NCBI RefSeq assembly: GCF_026151205.1
Contig: NC_087084.1
Coordinates: 6,317,538 to 6,381,537 of the forward strand
Direction: 5' to 3'
DNA length: 64,000 bases
Source of the DNA: Bolinopsis microptera
Lineage: Eukaryota > Ctenophora > Tentaculata > Lobata > Bolinopsidae
Position 1 is the stretch's first letter. Each line of letters starts with the position of its first letter. Made by a program: the position numbers and the translations under genes. The notes under the pieces were generated by a model that was given only the letters and a program-made list of their open reading frames with translations, searched no databases and had not been told where the DNA came from. Positions 47,151 through 55,065 of this stretch are shown in pieces.

Positions 47151-48316
47151 ATATGTCCATCAAAGTCACGACTCCTCTGCAACATAAAGAATGCATATGG
47201 AGGAAGAATAGAGTTTGCAAAAATATCATTTATTCTAACTATCCTCGATGATTGCGTTACCGGACGTACTATGATTTCAGGTCTAGAAATGAAATATGGA
47301 ATAGGATCTTTTTTAAGTCTCTCCTCAATCATTTCTAAAATTTCATCCCTTACTCGATAGTAAGTAATGTTAAGAAAACAATCTTCAATAACCAAACTAT
47401 ATCCAGTATCTGCTTTGCACAAAAGCAAGAAATCGTCAGTATTTTTAGTTAGACTCATTCTCAAATTCATATTTGTAGGTAAACATTTTGTAGTGTTTAA
47501 CAATGGACAGTGAAATTTGGTGTTTAGAGTAACATTTTTTCCTCTATTGAAAAGAGTACTTCTTTTACTGGCAGCTGGATTTGTTTGAGTTGGAACCCAA
47601 TTATCCACTTGTGACATTTGATTCTGATACTCTATTTCAAGATCATCACCATCTAGATCTGAATTTCCATTCTTAATAACCTCTAACATTTCGCTCCTAT
47701 AATCGATATCCATTGGTATTTCCATATCAAACGCATAATCCCTTTTTGCAGCAATCCCCTCTTTAAGAGACTCAAATCCTGGAACAGATTCAAGATCATC
47801 CCATAAAGTTATATTTCTATCAATTTCATCCCACCTCCAAAATGTTCTTAGATTTTCCTCAGATGTTTTTGTTACACCTTCATCCATCAGGAATCCTTCG
47901 TTGTAGAACAAATACCCATCACGGTTTTGATCCGAGCTTAGAGTCTGATTCAAGAAACTCTGGTAAGCATAAGCATTCCGCATACTTTGACATAACTCAA
48001 TGCGATTTCCTGTTACAACTGAAACTTCACCCCATAGACTGTTTGCAATATTGTTAACTACAGAAACATCTTTTGCTCGTGTGCTGATATCTCGACCATT
48101 TTGCATTAGCTTCACCTTGGTAACTATGTGTAAATCCGTTAAAAGTCCTTTCGGTTGTGGTGGTATGTTGAAATTTATGGGTCCCTCGTTGAATAAATTT
48201 GTTACAGGCCACACTTTCAAATCGTAAGTCTCTTGAATCGAAACTTGTGTAGGTGTGTCATTCCATAGAAGGAGAGAAGATGACATTGAATCACTAGAGT
48301 TTACAAATTTCGCCAT
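47151..48316 (-). pseudogene. Major capsid protein (MCP), N-terminal portion, interrupted by retrotransposon
   Basis: About 388 codons of the double-jelly-roll capsid protein from ATG at 48316. Visible features include the N-terminal WNDTPTQVSIQETYDLKVWP, INFNIPPQPKGLLTDLHIVT, an acidic insert (residues about 215-240), and KFHCPLLNTTKCLPTNMNLR. This arrangement of short beta strands and a P-Q-P motif is what I associate with Polinton MCPs. The frame runs on into the LTR, adding a basic tail (KAKPKPKPR) before a stop at 47084. The start overlaps the 127-aa basic gene by 16 bp. Virion assembly from this copy is broken unless the insert is lost or another copy helps. Confidence 0.85.
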
Positions 48317-48684
48317 TTTCTTTTACGTTTGGAGTGATGTTTATGTGTCACTTGAGTATTAGCTAAACGTTTTAACTTTTTTTCTCCCTGTTTTGCCCCA
48401 GAAGTATTAGCTAAACGTTTTAACTTTTTTGCTCCCTGTTTTGCTCCAGCAGTAAGTAGTTCTTTACCAGCAGCGATTGCAATTGGTTTTGCTGATTTAG
48501 CTACTGCTTTTATAGCCTGTCCAGCGAGTGGTAACGCTTTCTTTAGTAAGGAACCAAGAAAACTTCCCAACCCTTCTCCCTGCATACCGTAAATATATCG
48601 GTCCATATCTGAAGACCCACCTTGCTGTACAAACACAGCATGGTATGGTCTACTTTTCAGATAGCTAGAGTTAAATTCCTCCAT
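48301..48684 (-). CDS. Small basic capsid-associated protein with adenain-type cleavage site
   Basis: 127 codons from ATG at 48684 (MEEFNSSYL). IYGMQGEGLGSFLG contains M-Q-G-E^G, fitting the adenovirus protease consensus (M/I/L)xGx^G. Cleavage would expose an amphipathic helix (GLGSFLGSLLKKALPLAGQA) followed by alanine/lysine-rich sequence. The C-terminus carries a 16-residue tandem repeat (GAKQGxKKLKRLANT, encoded by a 48-bp duplication at about 48355-48450) and ends KRKRKWRNL. It resembles in design adenovirus pVI/pVII/pX: membrane-active and DNA-binding. Function is inference. A TATATAAGG box (48713-48721) lies inside the 3' end of the preceding gene. Confidence 0.65.
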   Translation of the reverse strand: MEEFNSSYLKSRPYHAVFVQQGGSSDMDRYIYGMQGEGLGSFLGSLLKKALPLAGQAIKAVAKSAKPIAIAAGKELLTAGAKQGAKKLKRLANTSGAKQGEKKLKRLANTQVTHKHHSKRKRKWRNL

Positions 48685-48701
48685 TTTAATTTTCTCTTCT
48701 C

Positions 48702-49496
48702 TCAATTGCTTTCCTTATATAGTGTAGAAGGACGTACACTCAGAGTTAGAATTGTCTTGAAACTAGGATTGAAATTCAAGAATTTACCATTAATATCTCT
48801 TATCTCGATCAAGATGTTTGAGAATTCCTTTACATTTATCGAAACAAAATATGGATGAGCTTGATGAAAAAAATTCCATCCTGGATTTGTTTTTATAGGA
48901 ATCACAGAAGAAATTCTAGATAATTTTCCATTAATGTAAGAGTTTTCGATAATGTTAATGTAGATAAATGCAGGTAGTGATTCCCCTTCAAACGAGGTAT
49001 TCTGAAGAGTGTATGTGCTATACAAATCAGTTTCAACACCTACAAGCCCCCATGGTGAATCTTTTCTGTTCGTTATAATAAGATTATCCAAACTTAACTG
49101 TACAATTTGTCTGTGCTTATCAAGTGATACAGTGAAAGGTTTGTATTTCTTTGGTTTTATTACACTAGATATCTCTTCTTCTATTGCAAGACATATAGCA
49201 TGAATTGAATGGTAAAACCCTGGTGGTATTGTAACTGTCTTCAATTCAATATCAAGTTCACCATATGTTATCAGTGTGTGCACTTCCATGGGTGTAAACA
49301 TATTCGTCACGTTAACTGTATTGTAAAAGTGAATCTTGTTGTTATCATCACTAATATTGAACACTTGACCATGAAAAATCGATGTAACTGCAATTTCGGC
49401 TTCTTTTTTTATTTTAACGGGGTTAACCCGAGTTACAAATTTCGATTGATTGCCTTCATAACCACCAACAACAATGATATTGTGAATGTTATCCAT
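48702..49496 (-). CDS. Minor capsid (penton-like, single jelly roll) protein
   Basis: 264 codons, beta-rich throughout. Segments VTIPPGFYHSIHAICLAIEE, FIYINIIENSYINGKLSRIS and VKEFSNILIEIRDINGKFLN, followed by F and a proline, are characteristic of the Polinton/adintovirus vertex protein as I know it. It would form the pentameric vertices of the T-number capsid. The ATG at 49496 has TATAAAAGG at 49521-49529 on the minus strand, 25-33 bp upstream, a well-placed TATA box. It lies next to MCP and the basic protein in the usual morphogenesis block. Frame intact. Confidence 0.75.
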   Translation of the reverse strand: MDNIHNIIVVGGYEGNQSKFVTRVNPVKIKKEAEIAVTSIFHGQVFNISDDNNKIHFYNTVNVTNMFTPMEVHTLITYGELDIELKTVTIPPGFYHSIHAICLAIEEEISSVIKPKKYKPFTVSLDKHRQIVQLSLDNLIITNRKDSPWGLVGVETDLYSTYTLQNTSFEGESLPAFIYINIIENSYINGKLSRISSVIPIKTNPGWNFFHQAHPYFVSINVKEFSNILIEIRDINGKFLNFNPSFKTILTLSVRPSTLYKESN

Positions 49497-49530
49497 TTTG
49501 CTAAAGCAATTGAAACTCCTCCTTTTATAG

Positions 49531-49842
49531 TTAAAATGTTATTCCAAAATCTCTAAGATGACAGAAAATAGGTTCGTAATGTGTTTTAAAATCACCATTA
49601 CAACAATCATTGACAAAATCATCATATTTGATATTAATCGGTTTATATCTAATCAAAATCAGTCCATCTTTGGATCGTTGTACATCTGCTTTTGAAAGTT
49701 TAATTAATAGCTCATTATAGTTAAAATCCGGGAAGATTCCTTTTGGTAGTTCAATAGTTTTGATTTGTTCCGAGATCCCCTCTGATGGTAAAAGCATATG
49801 CATATCTTTACAGTGAGAGGGTGATATAATATATCGAGACAT
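49531..49842 (-). CDS. Polinton hypothetical protein, 103-113 aa
   Basis: I prefer the ATG at 49842 (MSRYIISPS), two bases after the upstream stop; an earlier in-frame ATG at 49872 would overlap it. Sequence features: MHMLLPSEGISEQIKTIELP, then a conserved-looking LILIRYKPINIKYDDFVND and four cysteines. No known domain is recognised. Its place between the 120-aa protein and the minor capsid gene suggests a virion or assembly role. Confidence 0.6.
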   Translation of the reverse strand: MSRYIISPSHCKDMHMLLPSEGISEQIKTIELPKGIFPDFNYNELLIKLSKADVQRSKDGLILIRYKPINIKYDDFVNDCCNGDFKTHYEPIFCHLRDFGITF

Positions 49843-49843
49843 G

Positions 49844-50200
49844 TTAGAAAATTGATTGTAGTATTCCTCCAAGTATTGGTAAAACTGTGCTTAATATAGT
49901 AGCTAATGCTCCGCCACGTTGTGCAACTAGTTTCTGTTTCATACCCGCTCCTTTTAAACCACTTGTCGATCGAATTAAACGTCTATGCTTCTTCAAAGTT
50001 TGATGTTGTTTGTTATCTAGATCCAGTTTTTTATTTGCTAAAAGATTGAACACGATTCCAAGAACTTTGAAAAGTTCTGGAGGTGAATTTTTCAAGATGA
50101 TTTTACGGTTTTTCATATTACTAGCAGCTAACTTCTCCAGTATGTATCGATGTTTATTCAACATATCTGCCTGCTTTAGAGATAAATGCTTGGTAACCAT
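49844..50200 (-). CDS. Small basic virion protein candidate with LKGAG cleavage motif
   Basis: 118-120 codons (ATG at 50206 or 50200, both inside the 3' end of the ATPase gene). The N-terminal two thirds are helical and basic (LSLKQADMLNKHRYILEKLA; KLDLDNKQHQTLKKHRRLIR). LKGA^G matches the adenain consensus (M/I/L)xGx^G near residue 86. The last ~30 residues are glycine-rich then hydrophobic (RGGALATILSTVLPILGGIL), like a membrane-active or capsid-anchoring tail. Exact role unknown; design parallels adenovirus precursor proteins. Confidence 0.6.
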   Translation of the reverse strand: MVTKHLSLKQADMLNKHRYILEKLAASNMKNRKIILKNSPPELFKVLGIVFNLLANKKLDLDNKQHQTLKKHRRLIRSTSGLKGAGMKQKLVAQRGGALATILSTVLPILGGILQSIF

Positions 50201-50790
50201 TCCCAAAAATCTGTTATTACAGTTAGCTCCTGTGGTAGACTTGGTGCAAGACTAAGTAGAATGAACCCTCTCTCCTGTTTTGATGTTCTTTTAAAGGCGT
50301 TAGTGACACGCTTCAAATCATCACCACAAAACATTTGTCTTGCCAATGTGTTAATTTGTCTAAAATGACGTTGACTATTAAAGAGAACAAAATAGTGACT
50401 GTTAGAACTCATGAGTCTAAACAAGGGACATTTTGGGAATAGGTTTTGTGTTATGTAGAATGTAGATATTGATTTGTGATGTGACCCTAAAATGAAACAT
50501 TCTGCCATTTCCTTGTTATCACTAAGAATTAAATCATCAACAACCAACATACTAGGTTCAGAAGTATCTATTTTATCAAAATTAAGTCCTTTGATAAATG
50601 TTATCGGCACATTTTCTTCATCATTCCAAGTTTTCATAAAACTCTGCTCTATTTTGTACATGTAAAAGATCCGTTTAGGCCAGGGGTGTACTAGTTTTTG
50701 TCTGATAACTTCCAATATGAATTGAGTCTTTCCAGCTCTTGTTGGTCCAAATATTATGCAGTTGTGGGAGGCTAGAAACTTAATCGGCAT
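50176..50790 (-). CDS. FtsK/HerA-type genome-packaging ATPase (ATP)
   Basis: 204 codons from ATG at 50790, chosen because it overlaps the integrase stop codon as TGATG; an in-frame ATG 63 nt upstream would lie inside the integrase. Walker A is FGPTRAGKTQF, Walker B is SMLVVDDLILSD, and the FYITQNLF segment ends in the sensor-like TQN typical of this family (A32-like). It pumps or loads the genome into the capsid. Size is normal for Polinton ATPases. The 3' end overlaps the next gene by about 25-31 nt. Confidence 0.92.
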   Translation of the reverse strand: MPIKFLASHNCIIFGPTRAGKTQFILEVIRQKLVHPWPKRIFYMYKIEQSFMKTWNDEENVPITFIKGLNFDKIDTSEPSMLVVDDLILSDNKEMAECFILGSHHKSISTFYITQNLFPKCPLFRLMSSNSHYFVLFNSQRHFRQINTLARQMFCGDDLKRVTNAFKRTSKQERGFILLSLAPSLPQELTVITDFWEWLPSIYL

Positions 50791-51854
50791 CACAAACTGA
50801 AGAGATCGAATTGAGGTACCCAAGTGTTTGCTTCGTCTGGATAACCTTGCCACTTGACAAGATATTCGGTCTGACCTCGTCTCGTACGCTTATCTAAAAC
50901 TTTTTCAATTTGATAAATGCTGTTAGATTTATCCACCAATTGTATTTCACTAGTGTAAAATGAACCCTTAATCTCTTTACCTTTATAGTCCTTCAACTCA
51001 TATGTGATAGGATAAGTGTCTTTGATTTGACTTATTGTAAACACTTCGTGACTCCATAATTGTTCATAACCCTTCTGAAATGTTCTTTTTTGCCTTGTTA
51101 TCCTTACCGTATCCCCCACTTTGAAGTGCTTTTTCATAAACTTACTTTTCTTTATCACTTTAGGGAATAAAATTTTTCGAACTAATGCTTCATTTGCAGA
51201 TGTTACTTCATTGGGAGTGTGCTTTATGGATCTATGTTTACTCTCATTGTATCCGTTTAATAGATCTTGTAGAACATCGATCCAACGGTGAGTACCCTTA
51301 GACGTGAAATACTTAAACATTCGCGTTTTTAATGTTCTATTGAACCGCTCAACTATTGCCCCTTTTTTATCACTATAAACACTGTAGTGTTTTATACGTA
51401 AATCTTTTAATAAACGCAAAAATTTCTTGTTGTAAAACTCTGTTCCTTGATCAAACTGCATTTTTTGTGGAGTGTTCTGACGTAAGAACGGTTCCATAAC
51501 AGCTACAACAGAATTTGCTGTCTTATTTTTCATTTTAAGAGCCCATGCTTTTTTGCTAAATGTATCGATTATAGTAACAATCCACTTGTAACCATCGTTG
51601 TGTTGATGTAAACTCGAGAGGTCAACTAAATCACACTGATACAAGTATCCAATTCCCTTGGTCCAAATTCTGCGATATAAACCAGGTTTCTTATCGGGTT
51701 TGTGTAGTGTGTAGCTGTCAATTGCTCTTAAACTTTTTGTCACAGTTCTAGGACTTACTAAATGACCTTTATTTCTAAGCTGTTTGTAGAAGCGATTCTT
51801 TCCAGTAAAGGACCCTGGAAAGGTAGGGTCTTCATACAAGTCTTTCAAATTCAT
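50790..51854 (-). CDS. Retroviral-type integrase with chromodomain (INT)
   Basis: 354 codons. The N-terminus (LYEDPTFPGSFTGKNRFYKQ ... DSYTLHKP) is typical of Polinton integrases. The RVE catalytic core shows YQCDLVDLSS (Asp), MQFDQGTEFYN (Asp) and KGAIVERFNRTLKTRM (Glu). The C-terminal ~45 residues form a chromodomain (IEKVLDKRTRRGQTEYLVKW, then QGYPDEANTW), which can direct insertion to modified chromatin. It inserts the element with a short target duplication. It sits in the middle of the element, divergent from the 51915 gene with a 60-bp shared promoter region. Confidence 0.95.
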   Translation of the reverse strand: MNLKDLYEDPTFPGSFTGKNRFYKQLRNKGHLVSPRTVTKSLRAIDSYTLHKPDKKPGLYRRIWTKGIGYLYQCDLVDLSSLHQHNDGYKWIVTIIDTFSKKAWALKMKNKTANSVVAVMEPFLRQNTPQKMQFDQGTEFYNKKFLRLLKDLRIKHYSVYSDKKGAIVERFNRTLKTRMFKYFTSKGTHRWIDVLQDLLNGYNESKHRSIKHTPNEVTSANEALVRKILFPKVIKKSKFMKKHFKVGDTVRITRQKRTFQKGYEQLWSHEVFTISQIKDTYPITYELKDYKGKEIKGSFYTSEIQLVDKSNSIYQIEKVLDKRTRRGQTEYLVKWQGYPDEANTWVPQFDLFSL

Positions 51855-51914
51855 TTCTGTTTTACATGATATATTTTTTGTCTATAAATACCCAGAGTTC
51901 ACTGTAATTTTAAA
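51855..51914. promoter_or_regulatory. Bidirectional promoter between INT and the C2H2 gene
   Basis: Only 60 bp separate the divergent start codons. A TATAAATA at 51883-51890 serves the plus strand (25-32 bp before the ATG at 51915). On the minus strand an A/T-rich AATATATC (about 51870) could serve INT. Confidence 0.6.
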
Positions 51915-53012
51915 ATGAGTTTACAATGTGATAAGTGTGGGAAATCTTACCCAACAAACGCTACATTGTATCAACACAAAAGCCTTGCTCATCCAGAACC
52001 GAAACTCATGTTGGTTAACCACTCACATGGTTCATCATCTTCGAATAAACGATCTAGAGGTTATAACACATCTCACCCAGATGCTAAAAAACGTGATTTA
52101 GCACCAGTAACTAAACATAATCATCCTAAAGAGAAACCTAGAGACTATGAAATCAAAACTTATCCTACTCCACAAACATACGATGGACAAGCTGACGATA
52201 ATCTGAAAATTGTCGATAGTTTTGATGATGATGGACAAGGAGATAAAGGACTTCAGGTAGTTGACAGCTATGACAATGATGGACAATCTGATGATGGTCT
52301 AACAGTGGTTGATAGTATTGATAGTATTGACTACAAGAAATTGTATGAAGAGTGTTTAGCTTCTAAAAAGCAATTTGAAAACATATGTCAAAAGAAGATC
52401 ACAGATTTAAAAAAGAAGCACGAAGAAAGAATAGATTCTCTAAAAGAGAATTATAGAGATAAATTGCGTGACTTTGGTAATGAAATGAAGGCTGAATACG
52501 ATGAAAGAGTTGATAAGATACGAGAGTCGCATGTCAAGGCTACTAAAGATTTGAATGATGCACATGAAAAGGCAATGGATGATTTCGAACGAGAATGCAA
52601 AAGAAAAATAAAACTTCTCTCAGAACAACTTCAAGCTGTGAAAGATGATGACGAAGATTTGAGTAGTCTCACAAAAGCGATATTTAATTGCACAACAATG
52701 GAGGAAATTTTTCAAATTCAAAAATTAATCAATAACCATCAGATTGATGAATTAATTCAAAATCATTTACCGACACTGCAGAATCTACTACTTAGCTTGT
52801 CATTTGGTATTCTACCAATTTGTCAACCACAGCGAGATCAGGTAACAAATGAACAACGACGTGTGGTGGAGCAGCTACAAACGGCCTCACCATCAAATGC
52901 AAAAAATATTCTTAGAAATAAGCGGGGTGATGTTATTAACCTCTTCACAATTATCAAGGACTCTATCAAGTTAGCCAGAGATACCTATAACAGATACAAT
53001 GCTTCTAATTAG
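51915..53012 (+). CDS. C2H2 zinc finger, acidic-repeat, coiled-coil protein
   Basis: 365 codons. Residues 5-26 form one C2H2 finger (CDKCGKSYPTNATLYQHKSL..H). Residues about 38-60 are basic (KRSRG, KKR) and may be a nuclear signal. Residues about 88-142 hold three acidic repeats of the form DGQxDxxLxVVDSxD. Residues about 145-250 are a highly charged coiled coil, and the C-terminal ~110 residues are a separate helical domain (MEEIFQIQKLINNHQIDELI). I recognise the general plan from other Polintons, not a named family. A nuclear DNA-binding structural or regulatory role is plausible. TATA box 25-32 bp upstream. Confidence 0.7.
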   Translation: MSLQCDKCGKSYPTNATLYQHKSLAHPEPKLMLVNHSHGSSSSNKRSRGYNTSHPDAKKRDLAPVTKHNHPKEKPRDYEIKTYPTPQTYDGQADDNLKIVDSFDDDGQGDKGLQVVDSYDNDGQSDDGLTVVDSIDSIDYKKLYEECLASKKQFENICQKKITDLKKKHEERIDSLKENYRDKLRDFGNEMKAEYDERVDKIRESHVKATKDLNDAHEKAMDDFERECKRKIKLLSEQLQAVKDDDEDLSSLTKAIFNCTTMEEIFQIQKLINNHQIDELIQNHLPTLQNLLLSLSFGILPICQPQRDQVTNEQRRVVEQLQTASPSNAKNILRNKRGDVINLFTIIKDSIKLARDTYNRYNASN

Positions 53013-53014
53013 GC

Positions 53015-53022
53015 TATATAAA
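53015..53022 (+). promoter_or_regulatory. TATA box of the membrane glycoprotein gene
   Basis: TATATAAA, 36-43 bp before the ATG at 53058 and just after the stop of the preceding gene. Confidence 0.65.
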
Positions 53023-53057
53023 GCATGTGTCACAAACTATATTGAAAACCAGGAAAA

Positions 53058-53591
53058 ATGAATCTCCAAGTAGTTTTCCATTTCATCTCAACCCTTACTT
53101 TTGTATTCAAGTTTCCTGTTAACTTAAACGGCCAGCAAGATTATTTTTACTTTGAGGGTGTAAATCAAAGTGCTCATTTGTTTAGGTCACAGAAAATCGT
53201 AAATCTATATTTGAACCAGGGAGAAAACTTGACTGTTTTTGAGGCGGCAATAAATCAATCAACATTCACATTTTCCTGGATTGGATTTGAAATTGATGGA
53301 AAGTCTATGAATTTAACAAAATCAGTTGGAGACACTTCCAAATTGAACTACAACAGCCTGCTTTTCCTGTCACCTATTATAGATGAGATTGAAGAATGTA
53401 CTACAAATTGTTCTGCCCAAATTGCACAATACAATAATATAAACTATTGGTATATTGTTTTGATAGTGCTAGCTATAGGTATTCCTTTGAATCTAAAAGA
53501 GGAGGCTATAAAATCATGGGTAAAAATCCTTCAAGCTTCTGATGGAGTGAAATTTTCTAAAGTTCCTAGATCTATTAGCACTGATGTCTAA
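53058..53591 (+). CDS. Type I membrane glycoprotein, Polinton-encoded
   Basis: 177 codons. Residues 1 to about 26 are a signal peptide (MNLQVVFHFISTLTFVFKFP...). The ectodomain (about 27-127) has five N-glycosylation sequons (NQS twice, NLT twice, NCS) and a close cysteine pair (ECTTNCS). A single membrane segment (about 129-146, YWYIVLIVLAIGIPLNL) is followed by a 30-residue cytoplasmic tail. No family is recognised; it is far too short for a class I fusion glycoprotein and has no fusion-peptide-like stretch. It may be a virion surface, receptor-like or immune-interaction protein. Own TATA box. Confidence 0.6.
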   Translation: MNLQVVFHFISTLTFVFKFPVNLNGQQDYFYFEGVNQSAHLFRSQKIVNLYLNQGENLTVFEAAINQSTFTFSWIGFEIDGKSMNLTKSVGDTSKLNYNSLLFLSPIIDEIEECTTNCSAQIAQYNNINYWYIVLIVLAIGIPLNLKEEAIKSWVKILQASDGVKFSKVPRSISTDV

Positions 53592-53762
53592 CTTTTTTTC
53601 TACATTGAGGGAGGCTTAAGACTTAATGAGACATATGAGTCAGTCCTTAACTGTTGATGTCCTAGATCATAGAGTGTAGTACGATAAAAAAATTACACTA
53701 AACTTTCTCTAGTAGATATCCATAAAAGCTACTAACTAAGACGGTAATATCCGTCAACATGG
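53592..53762. other. Short noncoding gap
   Basis: An ATG at 53759 opens an 18-codon frame (MVVCSVCRI...) that overlaps the next gene in another frame and may be its displaced N-terminus. Confidence 0.4.
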
Positions 53763-54402
53763 TTGTTTGTTCGGTTTGTAGAATTAATCAAGACCAAGCT
53801 GTGCCTTCACGATGAAAATACCATACGTTTAATGTGTATTTGGTTAAGACATCATCCTGAGAATCTTGCAGAGTTTTATTTCTGTGTTTACAAGTATTTT
53901 GACCGAAATATTAACCCAAGCGTGAAAAATTTTGTTGAAAAGTTTAACCTCTATAAATGAGTTCATTTCCATTAAAACATTCTTGAATTCGTTTGAAATG
54001 ACATTTTACGATAATGTTGACTGGGTTGGCTTCCTCACCGAAAATGTGATAAGAAAATGCGTTTCATGGACATTAGCAGATTGTCCTGGTTGTCAAGATG
54101 GAATGAAAAATGATATTCTCCACCAACACCATCAGCTATCACTATTGGATAGAGTTCAGAACCATTTTGAAAAAGCCAGAGGCGAAGTTTTAGGTTCCTT
54201 GCCAACATTGTACAAAATTTTTGCGCCAAGCTTGCCTCATAGTTCCGACCCTAAAAAAGATGCTGTCATTTACTGTAATCTTGGAAAAACTTTTCTATTA
54301 ACAAGCTCTCCTCAAGCATTGTACTTTGGGAGATACATCAACAGTTTAAACGACAGTTGCATTTCTGAGGCTATGGTTAAAGTAAAGAAAGCAAAGCTAT
54401 AA
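53763..54402 (+). pseudogene. Frameshifted Polinton gene with Cys/His motif
   Basis: Two overlapping frames look like one gene. Frame one (53763-53960, no ATG) reads IRLMCIWLRHHPENLAEFYF ... INPSVKNFVEKFN and stops. Frame two, shifted by +1, contains ATG at 53998 and runs 134 codons to 54402, with LADCPGCQDGMKNDILHQHH (C-x2-C and histidines, a possible zinc site). A third frame upstream supplies an ATG. Either the gene carries two indels or frame two alone is used. I recall similar 'CxxC...H' proteins in Polintons but cannot name the family. Confidence 0.4.
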
Positions 54403-54464
54403 AGAGGGAGGTGAAATGTTCTCACTTCATTTCTTGTTTTGCGAATTACAGAACGTTTCAAATC

Positions 54465-54908
54465 ATGAATGTCTACATCACTACAGACGGATATACTTTA
54501 CCGAGCGGTTTTATCGTCAAAGAAATCTGCTGTATGTTTATCAACAATGAATTCAACCACTACCTTGTGAAACCCCCTATGAATCGAGATCTAAATGATG
54601 TTGATAAAAGAACCATACGGTATGCCACCAAGAACCTCAACAACCTGTCCTATCATGATGGCTGGTTTCCCTACGAGAAGATGAACGAAATATTTTGGAG
54701 ATTTCAAGAATATCATGTGTATACCTACAACGATCTTACCTTGAAATTTATTCAAAACATTCTACCAACAACTATAGTTACAAATGTACAGGAATTAGGA
54801 TTTCAGATGCCAGATGTGTTGCCAGATGCAAACTGTTTTAGGTCACACAATGCCAGATATTGTGCCAAGGCAAAATGTATTGCTATAAAAAATTTTATTG
54901 AATCTTAA
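54465..54908 (+). CDS. Polinton hypothetical protein, 147 aa (possible nuclease-fold)
   Basis: Start at ATG 54465 (MNVYITTDGY). The order DGYTLPSGFIVKEICCMFIN ... HYLVKPPMNRDL ... YHDGWFPYEKM ... CFRSHNARYCAKAKC recurs, as far as I remember, in uncharacterised proteins from Polintons and related insect and cnidarian elements. The initial Asp-x-Gly, the central HDGW and the final C-x3-H...C suggest an RNase H/exonuclease-like fold, but no catalytic set is complete. No signal peptide. It converges with PolB across about 160 bp of AT-rich sequence. Confidence 0.55.
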   Translation: MNVYITTDGYTLPSGFIVKEICCMFINNEFNHYLVKPPMNRDLNDVDKRTIRYATKNLNNLSYHDGWFPYEKMNEIFWRFQEYHVYTYNDLTLKFIQNILPTTIVTNVQELGFQMPDVLPDANCFRSHNARYCAKAKCIAIKNFIES

Positions 54909-55065
54909 TTTTCTTGGGTGTTTTTAGATTTAGTTGGATATTTTAGATTTAGTTGATTGTTTTAGATTTAGTTATTATCATTTACGTTTTAATTTTATAA
55001 ACGAATAATATGCGACTTTTATTTTGTATAACCTAAACATAAATAAGATACAAACAAATAAAAAG
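54909..55065. terminator. Convergent 3' region between the 147-aa gene and PolB
   Basis: A TTTTAGATTTAGTTG motif is repeated three times (about 54924-54972). AATAAA-type signals exist on both strands (AATAAA near 55058 on plus; TTTATT near 55017-55024 for the minus gene). Confidence 0.45.
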
